Shown here piece by piece: positions 1-8,326 of a stretch of 35,150 nt of DNA. The translations under genes were made by a program, and so were the position numbers. The notes beneath the pieces were generated by a model. The model ran no database searches. It saw nothing but the letters and a program-made list of their open reading frames with translations, and had not been told where the DNA came from. Numbering within the stretch: position 1 is the stretch's first letter; every line of letters begins with the position of its first letter. This DNA comes from Neorhizobium huautlense (lineage in GTDB: Bacteria; Pseudomonadota; Alphaproteobacteria; Rhizobiales; Rhizobiaceae), in NCBI RefSeq assembly GCF_002968575.1, contig NZ_PVBM01000035.1:1-35150 (forward strand), written 5' to 3'.

Positions 1-112
1 GGTGAAAAAATCTGAGGGAGAGGTGCGGGGCGGGGCTTTGAAGCCTTCGCTACACGCGTCGAAGCCCTGAATAGGTAGTTATCCATCTGACGCCACACGT
101 TAGATTTCACGG
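1..112. other. left-edge flank without a recognisable gene
   Basis: I see no coding frame or RNA gene here. A short inverted repeat is present (GGGCTT at 33-38 with AAGCCC at 62-67). It lies just past the stop of the leftward HEPN gene, so it could help end that transcript, but there is no U-tract. Confidence 0.4.
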
Positions 113-1600
113 CTAAGCAAGCTTTCTCTCTGCGTGAAGTCGCATTATCGCGCCGATGCTCATTTTCAAATCAGTTTTTGCTATCAGCCGTTCGTCATTG
201 ACATTTAGGCCGCTAGCAACCTGATCAAAGACAATAAGCGCTGAAGCTAAAGCGATCACTGTCGGAGAGAGTTTTGGAATGGTCATTTCAGTCACGACAT
301 GGCCATGGGCAGCGATTGTCCGTAATTCTAGAATGTTTCGAACAAGAACACGCTGTTCGTTGCTGGATATGAGTGGTGATATGGTGGAGAATATCTCCTT
401 CAATCGAGTAGGCAGAGACCTCTGGTTCAATTGCTTAATAAGGCCCGTAATACGTTCGACAGAGACGTTTAGCCCGAGTAGTTCCGCTTCTTTAAACGCA
501 GCGAGTGTGACTTTTTCGATTGCTTCTTCCGAATAGGCGCTTATTCCCCCCTTTGAAATACTCTCAACCGCTGCGCATAAATCAACAATGTCGCTCAGAT
601 TATATCGCGTATGCATCGTGGAAATGACGCCATTGAGCAAAACCCGGAAACGGCGCCTGTCAGGCTCGCCTAGCAGCCAAGACTGCATCAAATCTGATAA
701 TTTGCTACGCTCATTCCATTCACGGAAAGGAACGTTTGCTGGTCCAAAATTCCATGGGTTTGGCCTATGTGAAACGCCGATCAAGTTGGGGAGGTACAAG
801 CTTGCTGATACGGTACGCCTTGAGGTGCCATTGGCTCGTACCCCAACTTTAGAAGGTTCTAACTCCTCGCTAGCGATCTGGGAAAAGAATCGCTTCCAAG
901 ACCACGCAGCATCCAACGCATCGTCCAAATTTACGAGTTTGCTCCAATATATACGCGCATAAAATCGAGTCTGAAGATGCAAGCTATTGCCACCGAATCC
1001 TGACGATCCTGCACTCACTATCTCATAGCGAGCGTCATCTACGGTAAAGCTGATTATCTTTTTGGGACCGTGAGATATGTAGACCATATCAGGACTAAAA
1101 AAGTCATGCGTCCGCACGTAATCTTGGTATTGATTGATCTTATCGGCAGCCGATCTGATCTGCATAAGCTTGTTGAGGATATTTTTTGGAGCTTTATAAA
1201 GAGAATGAGATTCTATAAAGTCGTAGCGGAAGAAATCCCCAAATTTATCAATGCTGAATACGATCAGATTTACTTTATTCTGTTTCGATAAAGCCTCGGC
1301 GTCAACGGAGACAATGTTTGGAAATATAGTTTCCGTGATTTTTTCGGAATGTATTTGTGATTTCTGAAATCCCATATTTATGCAGTTATGCAAAAAGATC
1401 TTTCTTCCGTTTTCTGCTGTGGTCGAAAAAGAAAAAAAGCCCTGACTGTTACTGTATGACCGCGCAGGCTGATGCGAGGTTATCCGTACCAAAGTATCTT
1501 TACCCGAAACCGTGAGGGTTCCGGTAGCGTTTGGGTCACGATGATGACCGTGTAAAAGCGTGCCCGAGAAGTCTTTCGCGATTTCGTCAAAGGTCTGCAT
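113..1600 (-). CDS. HEPN-domain protein resembling ApeA anti-phage family
   Basis: The protein is 495 residues from the ATG at 1600; an upstream in-frame TTG at 1663 would add 21 residues but looks less likely. The first ~270 residues look like a beta-rich N-terminal domain followed by a helical stretch, in the style of ApeA N-terminal domains. The C-terminal ~170 residues are helical and contain RTIAAH (about residues 427-432), which fits the Rx4-6H motif of HEPN ribonucleases. ApeA proteins are single-gene defence systems thought to act by RNA cleavage on infection. The gene stands alone and is visibly AT-richer than everything to its right, which suggests horizontal acquisition. The HEPN assignment is fairly firm. 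The ApeA assignment rests on overall resemblance only; another HEPN-family nuclease remains possible. Confidence 0.6.
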   Translation of the reverse strand: MQTFDEIAKDFSGTLLHGHHRDPNATGTLTVSGKDTLVRITSHQPARSYSNSQGFFSFSTTAENGRKIFLHNCINMGFQKSQIHSEKITETIFPNIVSVDAEALSKQNKVNLIVFSIDKFGDFFRYDFIESHSLYKAPKNILNKLMQIRSAADKINQYQDYVRTHDFFSPDMVYISHGPKKIISFTVDDARYEIVSAGSSGFGGNSLHLQTRFYARIYWSKLVNLDDALDAAWSWKRFFSQIASEELEPSKVGVRANGTSRRTVSASLYLPNLIGVSHRPNPWNFGPANVPFREWNERSKLSDLMQSWLLGEPDRRRFRVLLNGVISTMHTRYNLSDIVDLCAAVESISKGGISAYSEEAIEKVTLAAFKEAELLGLNVSVERITGLIKQLNQRSLPTRLKEIFSTISPLISSNEQRVLVRNILELRTIAAHGHVVTEMTIPKLSPTVIALASALIVFDQVASGLNVNDERLIAKTDLKMSIGAIMRLHAERKLA

Positions 1601-1810
1601 ATTATACCCAGTTTTCAACCAGTTTGAAATTGTCACCCTCGCCAGTGCTTGCGGCAAGGTCAAACACAGCGTTCACTCGAATGTATTTCAGGCCATATTA
1701 AAATTGGTGATGCCGAAAACGGCAACGTCCGCTTGTGGCGCTATGGGTGCTTCACGTCTGCTGCGCACAGTTCCCGACGCATTTTATCGCGGCCATCGCC
1801 CTCTCCGCCA

Positions 1811-1878
1811 CCCACAAACAAAAACCCCCTCCCTTGCGGGGAGGGGGCGATATCCTGCCGGTGCCGCCCGAAGGCGGC
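1811..1878 (-). terminator. tandem hairpins ending gap; rho-independent terminator
   Basis: On the minus strand, just after the gap stop, there is first a perfect 6-bp stem with a TTCG loop (1863-1878). Next comes a 9-bp G/C stem (1825-1833 with 1839-1847) followed by a T-rich run (complement of 1811-1824). The second hairpin plus T-run is a textbook intrinsic terminator and insulates the HEPN gene from gap transcription. Confidence 0.85.
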
Positions 1879-1889
1879 CACTCTAATCC

Positions 1890-2900
1890 TTAGATCAGCT
1901 TGGCGAATGCCACGGCCGTATCCGACATGCGGTTGGAGAAGCCCCATTCGTTGTCGTACCAGGAGAGGATGCGGACGAAATTGCCTTCGAGCACCTTGGT
2001 CTGGTCGATCGCGAAGATCGAGGAGTGGCTATCGTGGTTGAAGTCGCGGCTGACGAGCGGTTCGTCGGTGTAGCCGAGGATGCCCTTGAGCTTGCCGTTC
2101 GAAGCGGCCTTGATCGCTTCGTTGATTTCGGCGGCCGAGGTCGTCTTCTTGGCGACGAACTTGAAGTCGACGACGGAGACGTTCGGGGTCGGAACGCGGA
2201 TCGAGGTGCCGTCGAGCTTGCCCTTCAGATGCGGCAGGACGAGTCCGACGGCCTTGGCGGCACCCGTCGAGGTCGGGATCATCGACAGCGCGGCTGCGCG
2301 GGCGCGGTAGAGATCCTTGTGCATCGTGTCGAGCGTCGGCTGGTCGCCTGTATAGGAATGGATCGTGGTCATGAAGCCATGATCGATGCCGACGGCGTCG
2401 TCGAGGACCTTGACGACCGGAACCAGGCAGTTGGTCGTGCAGGACGCGTTGGAGATGACCAGGTGATCCTTGGTCAGCTGGTCGTGGTTGACACCGTAGA
2501 CGACGGTCAGGTCGGCGCCGTCGGCAGGCGCCGAGACGATGACGCGCTTGGCGCCGGCCGTCAGGTGGGCGGCGGCCTTGTCGCGGGCGGTGAAGATGCC
2601 CGTGCATTCGAGAGCGATGTCGACGCCGAGTTCCTTGTGGGGGAGGGTGGCCGGATCCTTGACGGCGGTGACCTTGATCGGCTTGCCGCCGCCGACGATG
2701 ATCGTGTCGCCTTCGACCTTCACCTCGGCCGGGAACTTGTTGTGGATCGAATCGTAACGCAGCAGGTGGGCGTTGGTCTCAACCGGGCCGAGATCGTTGA
2801 TGGCCACGACTTCGATGTCGGTGCGGCCCGATTCCACGATGGCGCGCAGAACGTTGCGGCCGATGCGGCCGAACCCGTTGATGGCAACCTTGACAGTCAT
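1890..2900 (-). CDS. gap: type I glyceraldehyde-3-phosphate dehydrogenase
   Basis: This cytosolic enzyme oxidises glyceraldehyde-3-phosphate to 1,3-bisphosphoglycerate with NAD in glycolysis and runs in reverse in gluconeogenesis. The 336 residues match the family length. The N-terminus carries the Rossmann motif INGFGRIGR (8-16). Asp36 in the INDL motif favours NAD over NADP. The catalytic SNASCTTN motif places the nucleophile at Cys154, with His181 in TTIHSYTGDQ as partner. The gene starts 46 bases after the transketolase stop on the same strand, so a tkt-gap operon is likely. A phosphoglycerate kinase gene, often next in related genomes, does not follow here; a terminator does. Confidence 0.97.
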   Translation of the reverse strand: MTVKVAINGFGRIGRNVLRAIVESGRTDIEVVAINDLGPVETNAHLLRYDSIHNKFPAEVKVEGDTIIVGGGKPIKVTAVKDPATLPHKELGVDIALECTGIFTARDKAAAHLTAGAKRVIVSAPADGADLTVVYGVNHDQLTKDHLVISNASCTTNCLVPVVKVLDDAVGIDHGFMTTIHSYTGDQPTLDTMHKDLYRARAAALSMIPTSTGAAKAVGLVLPHLKGKLDGTSIRVPTPNVSVVDFKFVAKKTTSAAEINEAIKAASNGKLKGILGYTDEPLVSRDFNHDSHSSIFAIDQTKVLEGNFVRILSWYDNEWGFSNRMSDTAVAFAKLI

Positions 2901-2946
2901 TTTACATACTCCCGCTTTTGGCTTGTCTTCGAATGAATGGTTTGGC

Positions 2947-4929
2947 TCAGGCGAGCTCTTTCTCGGCCGCAGCGACGACCGCTTCGGCGGTGATGCCGAA
3001 GTGCTTGTAGAGGTCCTTGGCCGGACCGGAAGCGCCGAAGGACTTCATGCCGATAAAGGTGCCCTTCGGGCCGATGAAATGATCCCAACCTTCGCGCACC
3101 GCCGCTTCGACCGCGATCTTGACGGGCGAATTGCCGATGATCGCCTGCTGATAGTCTTCCGACTGGTCCATGAAGAGCTCGACGCAGGGAACCGAAACGA
3201 CACGGGTGGAGATGCCCTTGCCGTCCAGGATGGCCTGCGCCTTGAGGGCGATTTCCACTTCCGAACCGGACGCGAAGATCGTCACCCTGGCATCGGCCGA
3301 CGAAACGAGCTCGTAAGCGCCATTGGCGCAGAGGTTCTTCTCTTCGTAGGTCTTGCGGGCCGGCGCCAGGTTCTGGCGGGTCAGCGCCAGGCCCGACGGG
3401 CGATGCTTTTCCTTGAGCGCCAGCTGCCAGCACTCGGCGGTTTCGGTCTCGTCGGCCGGGCGGAAGACGAGCAGGTTCGGGATGGCGCGCAGTGCTGCAA
3501 GATGTTCGACCGGCTGGTGGGTCGGGCCGTCTTCGCCGACGCCGATCGAGTCATGCGTCCAGACATGCACGACGCGGATGCCCATCAGGGCCGCAAGGCG
3601 AACGGAGGGGCGGCAATAATCGGAAAAGATCAGGAAGCCGCCGGAATAGGGGATGAGGCCGCCGTGAAGCGCAATGCCGTTCATCGCCGCGGCGGTCGCA
3701 TGTTCGCGGATGCCCCAGTGCATGTAGCGGCCGGAGAAGTCGGCGGGCGTGATCGCCTTCATCTGGCTCGTCTTGGTGTTGTTCGACGGCGTCAGGTCGG
3801 CGGAGCCGCCGAGCGTTTCCGGAACAAGGCCGTTGATGACTTCGAGCGCGTCTTCGGAGGCCTTGCGGGTCGCGACCGTCGGGTTGTTTTCGGCGATCTT
3901 CTTCTTGAAGGCGTCGATGGCGCTGTCGAAACTGCCCGGCAGATCGCCGGCGAAGCGGCGCACGAACTCGGCCTTCTTTTCCGACGGAGTCTGGGCAAGA
4001 CGGTCTTCCCATTCCTTGCGGGTCTTGGTGGAGCGCAGGCCCGCAAGACGCCAGGCATCGAGCACGTCTGCCGGGACGACGAAGGCTTCCGCTTCCCAGT
4101 TGAGCGCCTTGCGGGTGGCGGCGATTTCTTCGGCGCCGAGCGGCGAGCCGTGAACCTTGTGGGTGCCGGCCTTGTTCGGGGCGCCGAAGCCGATGATGGT
4201 CTTGGCGGCGATGAAGGTCGGGCGGTCGGACTTCTGCGCGGCTTCGATCGCGGCTGCGATCTGGTCGGTGTCGTGGCCGTCGATCTCGATCGTGTTCCAG
4301 TGGGCCGCCTTGAAGCGCATGATCTGGTCGGTGGAGTCCGACAGGCTGACCGGGCCGTCGATGGTGATGTTGTTATTGTCCCAGAAGAGAACGAGCTTGT
4401 TGAGCTTCAGGTGGCCGGCGAGCGCAATCGCTTCCTGGCTGATGCCTTCCATCAAGCAGCCGTCGCCGCAGAGCGCGTAGGTGAAGTGGCTCTGCAGGTC
4501 GGAGCCGAATTCCAGCTCGAGCTTCTTTTCGGCGATCGCCATGCCGACGGCATTGGCGATGCCCTGGCCGAGCGGGCCGGTGGTGGTTTCGATGCCGGAG
4601 GCATGGCCGTATTCCGGATGGCCGGCTGTTTTGGAACCGAGCTGGCGGAACTGCTTGATGTCCTCGATCGTCATGTCCTCGTAGCCCGTCAGGTAGAGGA
4701 GCGCGTAGAGCAGCATGGAGCCATGGCCGGCGGAGAGGACGAAACGGTCGCGATCCGGCCACAGCGGGTTCTTCGGATCGAATTTGAGGTAGCGGGTAAA
4801 GAGCACGGTCGCGATGTCGGCAGCGCCCATCGGCAGGCCGGGATGGCCGGAATTGGCCTTCTCCACAGCATCCATGGCAAGGAATCGGATCGCATTCGCC
4901 ATCCGGTTATGTTTGTCGCGAGAGATCAT
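2947..4929 (-). CDS. tkt: transketolase
   Basis: This thiamine-diphosphate enzyme transfers two-carbon ketol units between sugar phosphates in the non-oxidative pentose phosphate pathway. The 660-residue length is normal. The N-terminal domain has the substrate-binding NSGHPGLPMG segment (26-35) and the ThDP/metal motif from GDG (155-157) to NNN (185-187). The pyrimidine-binding domain carries GIREHA, which contains the conserved activating glutamate. The start is the ATG at 4929, which precedes the conserved RMANAIRFLAMD segment. It lies upstream of gap in the same direction and shares its product glyceraldehyde-3-phosphate with it. A candidate promoter lies about 70-90 bases upstream. Confidence 0.97.
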   Translation of the reverse strand: MISRDKHNRMANAIRFLAMDAVEKANSGHPGLPMGAADIATVLFTRYLKFDPKNPLWPDRDRFVLSAGHGSMLLYALLYLTGYEDMTIEDIKQFRQLGSKTAGHPEYGHASGIETTTGPLGQGIANAVGMAIAEKKLELEFGSDLQSHFTYALCGDGCLMEGISQEAIALAGHLKLNKLVLFWDNNNITIDGPVSLSDSTDQIMRFKAAHWNTIEIDGHDTDQIAAAIEAAQKSDRPTFIAAKTIIGFGAPNKAGTHKVHGSPLGAEEIAATRKALNWEAEAFVVPADVLDAWRLAGLRSTKTRKEWEDRLAQTPSEKKAEFVRRFAGDLPGSFDSAIDAFKKKIAENNPTVATRKASEDALEVINGLVPETLGGSADLTPSNNTKTSQMKAITPADFSGRYMHWGIREHATAAAMNGIALHGGLIPYSGGFLIFSDYCRPSVRLAALMGIRVVHVWTHDSIGVGEDGPTHQPVEHLAALRAIPNLLVFRPADETETAECWQLALKEKHRPSGLALTRQNLAPARKTYEEKNLCANGAYELVSSADARVTIFASGSEVEIALKAQAILDGKGISTRVVSVPCVELFMDQSEDYQQAIIGNSPVKIAVEAAVREGWDHFIGPKGTFIGMKSFGASGPAKDLYKHFGITAEAVVAAAEKELA

Positions 4930-4991
4930 GGCTTATCCGCTTTTTACGGGTGTCGATCACGGTCCCGGTATGGACCGTCTGAGAGCGGGTG

Positions 4992-5020
4992 ATCCTTAGC
5001 AGGTGCAACGCGCAAGTCAA
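4992..5020 (-). promoter_or_regulatory. candidate sigma-70 promoter of tkt-gap
   Basis: On the minus strand a TTGACT -35 element (5015-5020) is followed 17 bases later by AAGGAT (4992-4997) as a weak -10. The -35 fits the rhizobial CTTGAC-type consensus; the -10 is poor. Confidence 0.35.
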
Positions 5021-5154
5021 CAAAAGCGGGGCTTGAACCAAGGCGGAATGGGCAAGTTTCCCGCATACTGCCTCCGCATTGTGCAACGGCATCTTTAAAG
5101 CGGGGACATCATCGGCGATCCACAGTTAGGACATGTTCGGGGCGCTTGGATTGA

Positions 5155-5182
5155 TTGACCGCCTCGCGGACGGTGAATAGTC
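5155..5182 (+). promoter_or_regulatory. candidate promoter of the DUF4164-zapA unit
   Basis: TTGACC (5155-5160), a 16-base spacer and AATAGT (5177-5182) resemble a housekeeping promoter. It lies about 70 bases before the first start codon. Confidence 0.4.
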
Positions 5183-5250
5183 TGCGGAGCTTGTTGGAGA
5201 GGTGAACTGTTTCGATTCGGTCCACCTTGCGTATCGACGGAAGGCGTTTC

Positions 5251-5523
5251 ATGCCGGGGGAAAAAACGATCGAAATGGTGATTTCGGAACTCAGGGCTGC
5301 CATCGGCGGCCTGGAGAGCGCCGTCGATGCCCGCATCGAGCGCCAGCGGGAAGCCCAGGACGTCGAAGCCGAGGTCCGCCGTGTCCATGCGGATCGTGCG
5401 CGCCTTGCCCAGGAGCTCGACCAGTCGCAATTCCGTGCCAACCGCCTTGAAGAGGTCAATCGCGAGGTCTCCCGGCGCCTGGTGACGGCGATGGAAACCA
5501 TTCGCGCCGTTCTGGATCGCTGA
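5251..5523 (+). CDS. DUF4164 small coiled-coil protein
   Basis: This 90-residue, highly charged protein is predicted to be almost entirely helical with heptad-like spacing (segments such as IGGLESAVDAR and RLEEVNREVSRRL), so it is probably a coiled coil. It resembles the DUF4164 family found beside zapA in Rhizobiales. The ATG at 5251 has GGAAGG six bases upstream and is preferred over an in-frame TTG at 5227. It is 23 bases ahead of zapA and probably co-transcribed. A role in cell division with ZapA is an inference from the neighbourhood; no biochemical function can be read from the sequence. Confidence 0.85.
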   Translation: MPGEKTIEMVISELRAAIGGLESAVDARIERQREAQDVEAEVRRVHADRARLAQELDQSQFRANRLEEVNREVSRRLVTAMETIRAVLDR

Positions 5524-5546
5524 CGCCAGAGAACAAAGGGAAGCCC

Positions 5547-5924
5547 ATGGCCCAGGTAACGGTAACGATCGACGGCAAGGCCTATCGCATGGCCTGCGAA
5601 GAAGGACAGGAAGACCACCTGACCCATCTCGCCGAGCGTTTCGACCGCTATGTCGGGCATCTGAAGAGCCAGTTCGGCGAAATCGGCGATCTCAGGATCA
5701 CGGTCATGGCCGGAATCATGATCATGGACGAATTGTCCGAGACGAACCGTCGCATCGCCGCCCTCGAAGCGGAGGTCGCGTCGCTCAAGACGAACAGCGA
5801 CGGCGTTCTGGAAAATCAGCGCCAAAACGAACAGGTCGTCGTCTCGGCGCTCGGCGAACTCGCCACGCGGCTGGAAAGTCTTACCGCCAAGCTGAACGGA
5901 CGGGCGCCCGCCTCGGTCAATTGA
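5547..5924 (+). CDS. zapA: cell division protein ZapA
   Basis: ZapA binds and bundles FtsZ filaments at the division site in the cytoplasm. The 125-residue protein has the N-terminal ZapA domain (VTVTIDGKAYRMACEEG, then the HLTHLAERFDRYV helix at roughly 24-36). A long C-terminal helix includes ETNRRIAALEAEVASLK and fits the dimeric coiled coil of the family. AGGGAAG precedes the ATG. The gene lies directly upstream of 6S RNA, the arrangement typical of proteobacteria. Confidence 0.93.
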   Translation: MAQVTVTIDGKAYRMACEEGQEDHLTHLAERFDRYVGHLKSQFGEIGDLRITVMAGIMIMDELSETNRRIAALEAEVASLKTNSDGVLENQRQNEQVVVSALGELATRLESLTAKLNGRAPASVN

Positions 5925-5951
5925 GATTCGATAAAAAGCTCCGGGACGCCA

Positions 5952-5980
5952 CTGGCGCGGAGTGAAGTCAGGCCTTATAT
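5952..5980 (+). promoter_or_regulatory. candidate promoter of 6S RNA
   Basis: TTATAT at 5975-5980 is a good -10 for rhizobial promoters and lies just before the 6S 5' end. A weak CTGGCG at 5952-5957, 17 bases upstream, could serve as -35. Confidence 0.45.
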
Positions 5981-6137
5981 TGCGGCTGCGATCTGCGCCT
6001 CTCGACAGGAACCACAATCCCTGGGGCCATACTCGATCCAAAGGGAGCTGTCCCTGACCAGGCCCGTGGGCTTGGTCACACGGTGCCCACCTACGTTTGT
6101 AGGCGCCCAGGATCGTAAATCTCCATCGGTTGCCGCG
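5981..6137 (+). ncRNA. ssrS: 6S RNA
   Basis: 6S RNA mimics an open promoter and sequesters sigma-70 RNA polymerase in slow-growing cells. The segment directly after zapA has the expected length of about 155 bases. Its ends can pair as a closing stem (GCGGCTGCGAT at 5982-5992 with ATCGGTTGCCGC at 6125-6136, with a wobble and a bulge). The interior has the long, partly paired rod with a purine-rich central region (near ACAGGAACCACAATCCC) that I recognise from rhizobial 6S RNA. Exact ends are uncertain by a few bases. Confidence 0.85.
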
Positions 6138-6438
6138 GATCGCACTCTTTCCCAAGCTGTTTTCGGTTTTTCAGGCGCGATACCGAGCCTCTGTTTGAGC
6201 GTTCCGGCGGTGCCGATCCCGCTGATTTTGTTCCAGCCATTGCAAAGGGTCGAACCGGACCCTATGATTTCCCGGTGCGAGCGAAGGTGCATAGCTCCGA
6301 GAACCGGGCTCCGGTTTTCCGATCTGTGCGCGAGACTTTGCCGATGCGGCGTTCCGGCGCCATCTTCTGGCGAGGCCGTTCTCGAGACGGCTTCTTTGTT
6401 TTGCGTGCAGGAATAGTGTCCTAGCTGATGAGCTCCCT
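6138..6438. other. non-coding stretch between 6S RNA and the CNNM gene
   Basis: There is no convincing gene. A small hairpin AACCGG-GCT-CCGGTT followed by two more T (6302-6318) and a stronger terminator-like hairpin near the right end are present. The first could process or end a 6S read-through transcript. The short open frames here lack ribosome binding sites and family resemblance. Confidence 0.4.
6372..6402 (+). terminator. terminator-like hairpin ahead of the CNNM gene
   Basis: GAGGCCGT (6372-6379) pairs with ACGGCTTC (6387-6394; one G-T pair) around a TCTCGAG loop, and TTTGTTTT follows. It probably ends transcription coming from the zapA/6S side, so the CNNM gene would need a promoter at or after it. 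Confidence 0.6.
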
Positions 6439-7725
6439 TTGTTAACCGAAATCCTCATCGTCATTGCACTCACCGTTCTGAACGGTGTCCTGGCAATGTC
6501 GGAACTCGCCGTCGTTTCCTCCCGCCCGGTGCGCCTCAGGGTGATGGCCGAGGCGGGCAATCGCGGAGCGGCGAAGGCGATCGAGCTCGCCGAAGACCCT
6601 GGCCGCTTCCTCTCCACGGTCCAGATCGGCATTACCCTTGTCGGCGTGCTGTCGGGTGCGTTTTCCGGCGCCACGCTTGGCGCGCGCTTCACCATCTGGC
6701 TGCAAAGCCAAGGATTGACCGAAAATCTTGCCGGCTGGCTCGGGGTTGGCACGGTGGTCGTCGCCATCACCTATCTCTCGCTGATCGTCGGCGAACTGGT
6801 GCCGAAGCAAATCGCCTTACGTGCACCGGAAACCGTTGCCGCACGCGTCGCGCCGGCCATGATGCTGCTTTCGAAAGTCGGCGCGCCGCTCGTCTGGTTT
6901 CTCGATGTATCCGGCCGCCTGTTGCTGAGCCTGCTCGGCCAGAGGGGCGAATCCAGCGACCGCGTCACCGACGAGGAAATCCGCACAGTGCTTGCGGAAG
7001 CCCAGAGCGCCGGCGTGATCGAGACGGAGGAATCCGCCATGATCTCCGGCGTGATGCGGCTTGCGGACCGCACCGCCCGCGGCCTCATGACCCCGCGCCG
7101 CGAGGTCGAGGTGATCGATATCGAGGATGACCTCAACGAGATCCGCGCACAGCTGCGCGCCACCCCCCGTTCACGTCTGCCCGTGCGCAACGGCAGTTCC
7201 GACGAGATTCTCGGCGTCCTCTTCGTCAAGGACCTTTATGCCTTCATGGCTGGAGACAAACAGTTCGACGTAAAGGCGATCATGCGGGACGCTCCTGTTG
7301 TCTCCGACCTCACGGGAGCGCTGGACGTCATCCAGGCGTTGCGGCGGGCGCCCGCGCATATGGTGCTCGTTTATGATGAGTATGGCCATTTCGAAGGTAT
7401 CATCACCTCCGGCGACATCCTGGAGGCGATAACGGGTGTCTTCCAGGAGGACGAGAAGGAGGAGCCGGCGATCGTTGCGCGCGACGATGGCTCGTTCCTT
7501 ATTGCCGGTTGGATGCCGGTCGACGAGTTCGCCGACCAGATGGGCCTGCCCATCGGAGACGATCCCGGTTACGAGACCGTTGCCGGTTTCGTGCTCGATG
7601 AACTGAAGCACCTGCCGGAACTGGGCGAGAGCTTCACCACCCATGGCTGGACATTCGAGGTGATAGACCTCGACGGCCGTCGCATCGACAAGCTGCTCGT
7701 CAGCCGGGCGCTGGAAAAGGCGTGA
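6439..7725 (+). CDS. CNNM/CBS-domain membrane protein (HlyC/CorC family)
   Basis: This 428-residue inner-membrane protein is of the CNNM type, linked in other bacteria to magnesium/cobalt or other cation efflux. An N-terminal CNNM transmembrane domain (about 1-190) opens with the hydrophobic EILIVIALTVLNGVLAMSELA. Two CBS domains follow (about 205-330, including the MTPRREVEVID segment), then a C-terminal CorC/HlyC domain (about 340-425). The start is TTG at 6439, because no in-frame ATG precedes the first membrane helix; the ATG at 6496 would cut into it. Its stop overlaps the fau start by one base (TGATG), so the two are translationally coupled. The older name hemolysin for such proteins is not well supported functionally. 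Confidence 0.9.
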   Translation: MLTEILIVIALTVLNGVLAMSELAVVSSRPVRLRVMAEAGNRGAAKAIELAEDPGRFLSTVQIGITLVGVLSGAFSGATLGARFTIWLQSQGLTENLAGWLGVGTVVVAITYLSLIVGELVPKQIALRAPETVAARVAPAMMLLSKVGAPLVWFLDVSGRLLLSLLGQRGESSDRVTDEEIRTVLAEAQSAGVIETEESAMISGVMRLADRTARGLMTPRREVEVIDIEDDLNEIRAQLRATPRSRLPVRNGSSDEILGVLFVKDLYAFMAGDKQFDVKAIMRDAPVVSDLTGALDVIQALRRAPAHMVLVYDEYGHFEGIITSGDILEAITGVFQEDEKEEPAIVARDDGSFLIAGWMPVDEFADQMGLPIGDDPGYETVAGFVLDELKHLPELGESFTTHGWTFEVIDLDGRRIDKLLVSRALEKA

Positions 7726-8300
7726 TGTCGAGCGGCCGAGTGAAAGCGCTGCTGCGCAGCGAACGGCTGGCGGCCCGGGATGCCGTACCGCCGGAGGAAC
7801 GCATCGAAAAAAGCCTTTCGATCGCCTCCCACGGAGCGGCAGCCATCTCTCCGGAGCCTGGCGCCATCGTATCGGGTTTCCTGCCGATCCGATCCGAGGT
7901 TGACCTGCGGCCCCTCATGGCGCTTTTGAGGGACAAGGGAGCCAGGCTTTGCGTGCCGGTCATCCTCGACAAACAGACGATCGTGTTCCGCGAACTCGTC
8001 AAGGGCGCGGAGCTGGTCGCTGGAACTTTCGGAACCTTCGGGCCGGGCCCGGAGGCGGAAGAACTCGATCCCGACATGATGCTGGTGCCGCTCTCGGCCT
8101 TCGATGTGGTTGGTCACCGGATCGGCTACGGCGGCGGTTATTACGATCGGGCCATTCACCGGCTGCAGCAAAAAGGCCTGGACCCGACGCTGATCGGCGT
8201 TGCCTTCGACTGCCAGGAAGTGGCATCTGTTCCCGCTGAAACTCACGATATCAGACTTCACGCGATCCTGACGGAGAGCGGCTACCGGCCTTTCGGATAG
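7725..8300 (+). CDS. fau: 5-formyltetrahydrofolate cyclo-ligase
   Basis: The enzyme converts 5-formyl-THF to 5,10-methenyl-THF with ATP and returns a dead-end folate to one-carbon metabolism. It is 191 residues from the ATG at 7725, which shares its A with the upstream stop. The family signature GYGGGYYDRAI is clear near residue 140, after the LVPLSAFD strand, and the basic N-terminal segment (KALLRSERLAARD) fits. The gene is found next to 6S RNA across proteobacteria; here the CNNM gene separates the two. It is also known as ygfA. Confidence 0.93.
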   Translation: MSSGRVKALLRSERLAARDAVPPEERIEKSLSIASHGAAAISPEPGAIVSGFLPIRSEVDLRPLMALLRDKGARLCVPVILDKQTIVFRELVKGAELVAGTFGTFGPGPEAEELDPDMMLVPLSAFDVVGHRIGYGGGYYDRAIHRLQQKGLDPTLIGVAFDCQEVASVPAETHDIRLHAILTESGYRPFG

Positions 8301-8326
8301 GCAGGCCAGACAGAGATTGGACAAGA

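Larger units (their letters stand above)
4930..5250. other. divergent intergenic region between tkt and the DUF4164 gene
   Basis: This is 321 bases without a gene. It contains the outward-facing promoter candidates listed separately and no RNA gene or repeat that I recognise. Confidence 0.5.

Noticed and set aside
1664..1889. possible attachment site or tRNA at the border of the AT-rich HEPN gene
   Set aside because: I found no tRNA, integrase or flanking direct repeat; only the gap terminator is present.
2025..2936. 303-codon open frame on the plus strand opposite gap
   Set aside because: It is a shadow of gap; composition is dominated by Asp/Val/Gly/Arg as expected from reversed codons.
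2773..4992. 739-codon open frame on the plus strand opposite tkt
   Set aside because: It is antisense to a clear transketolase. The translation is rich in Arg, Asp, Gly and Val with no family resemblance, and it results from GC-rich third positions in the real gene.
5975..6292. minus-strand open frame across the 6S RNA region
   Set aside because: The segment is explained by 6S RNA on the plus strand, and the frame has no protein-like features.
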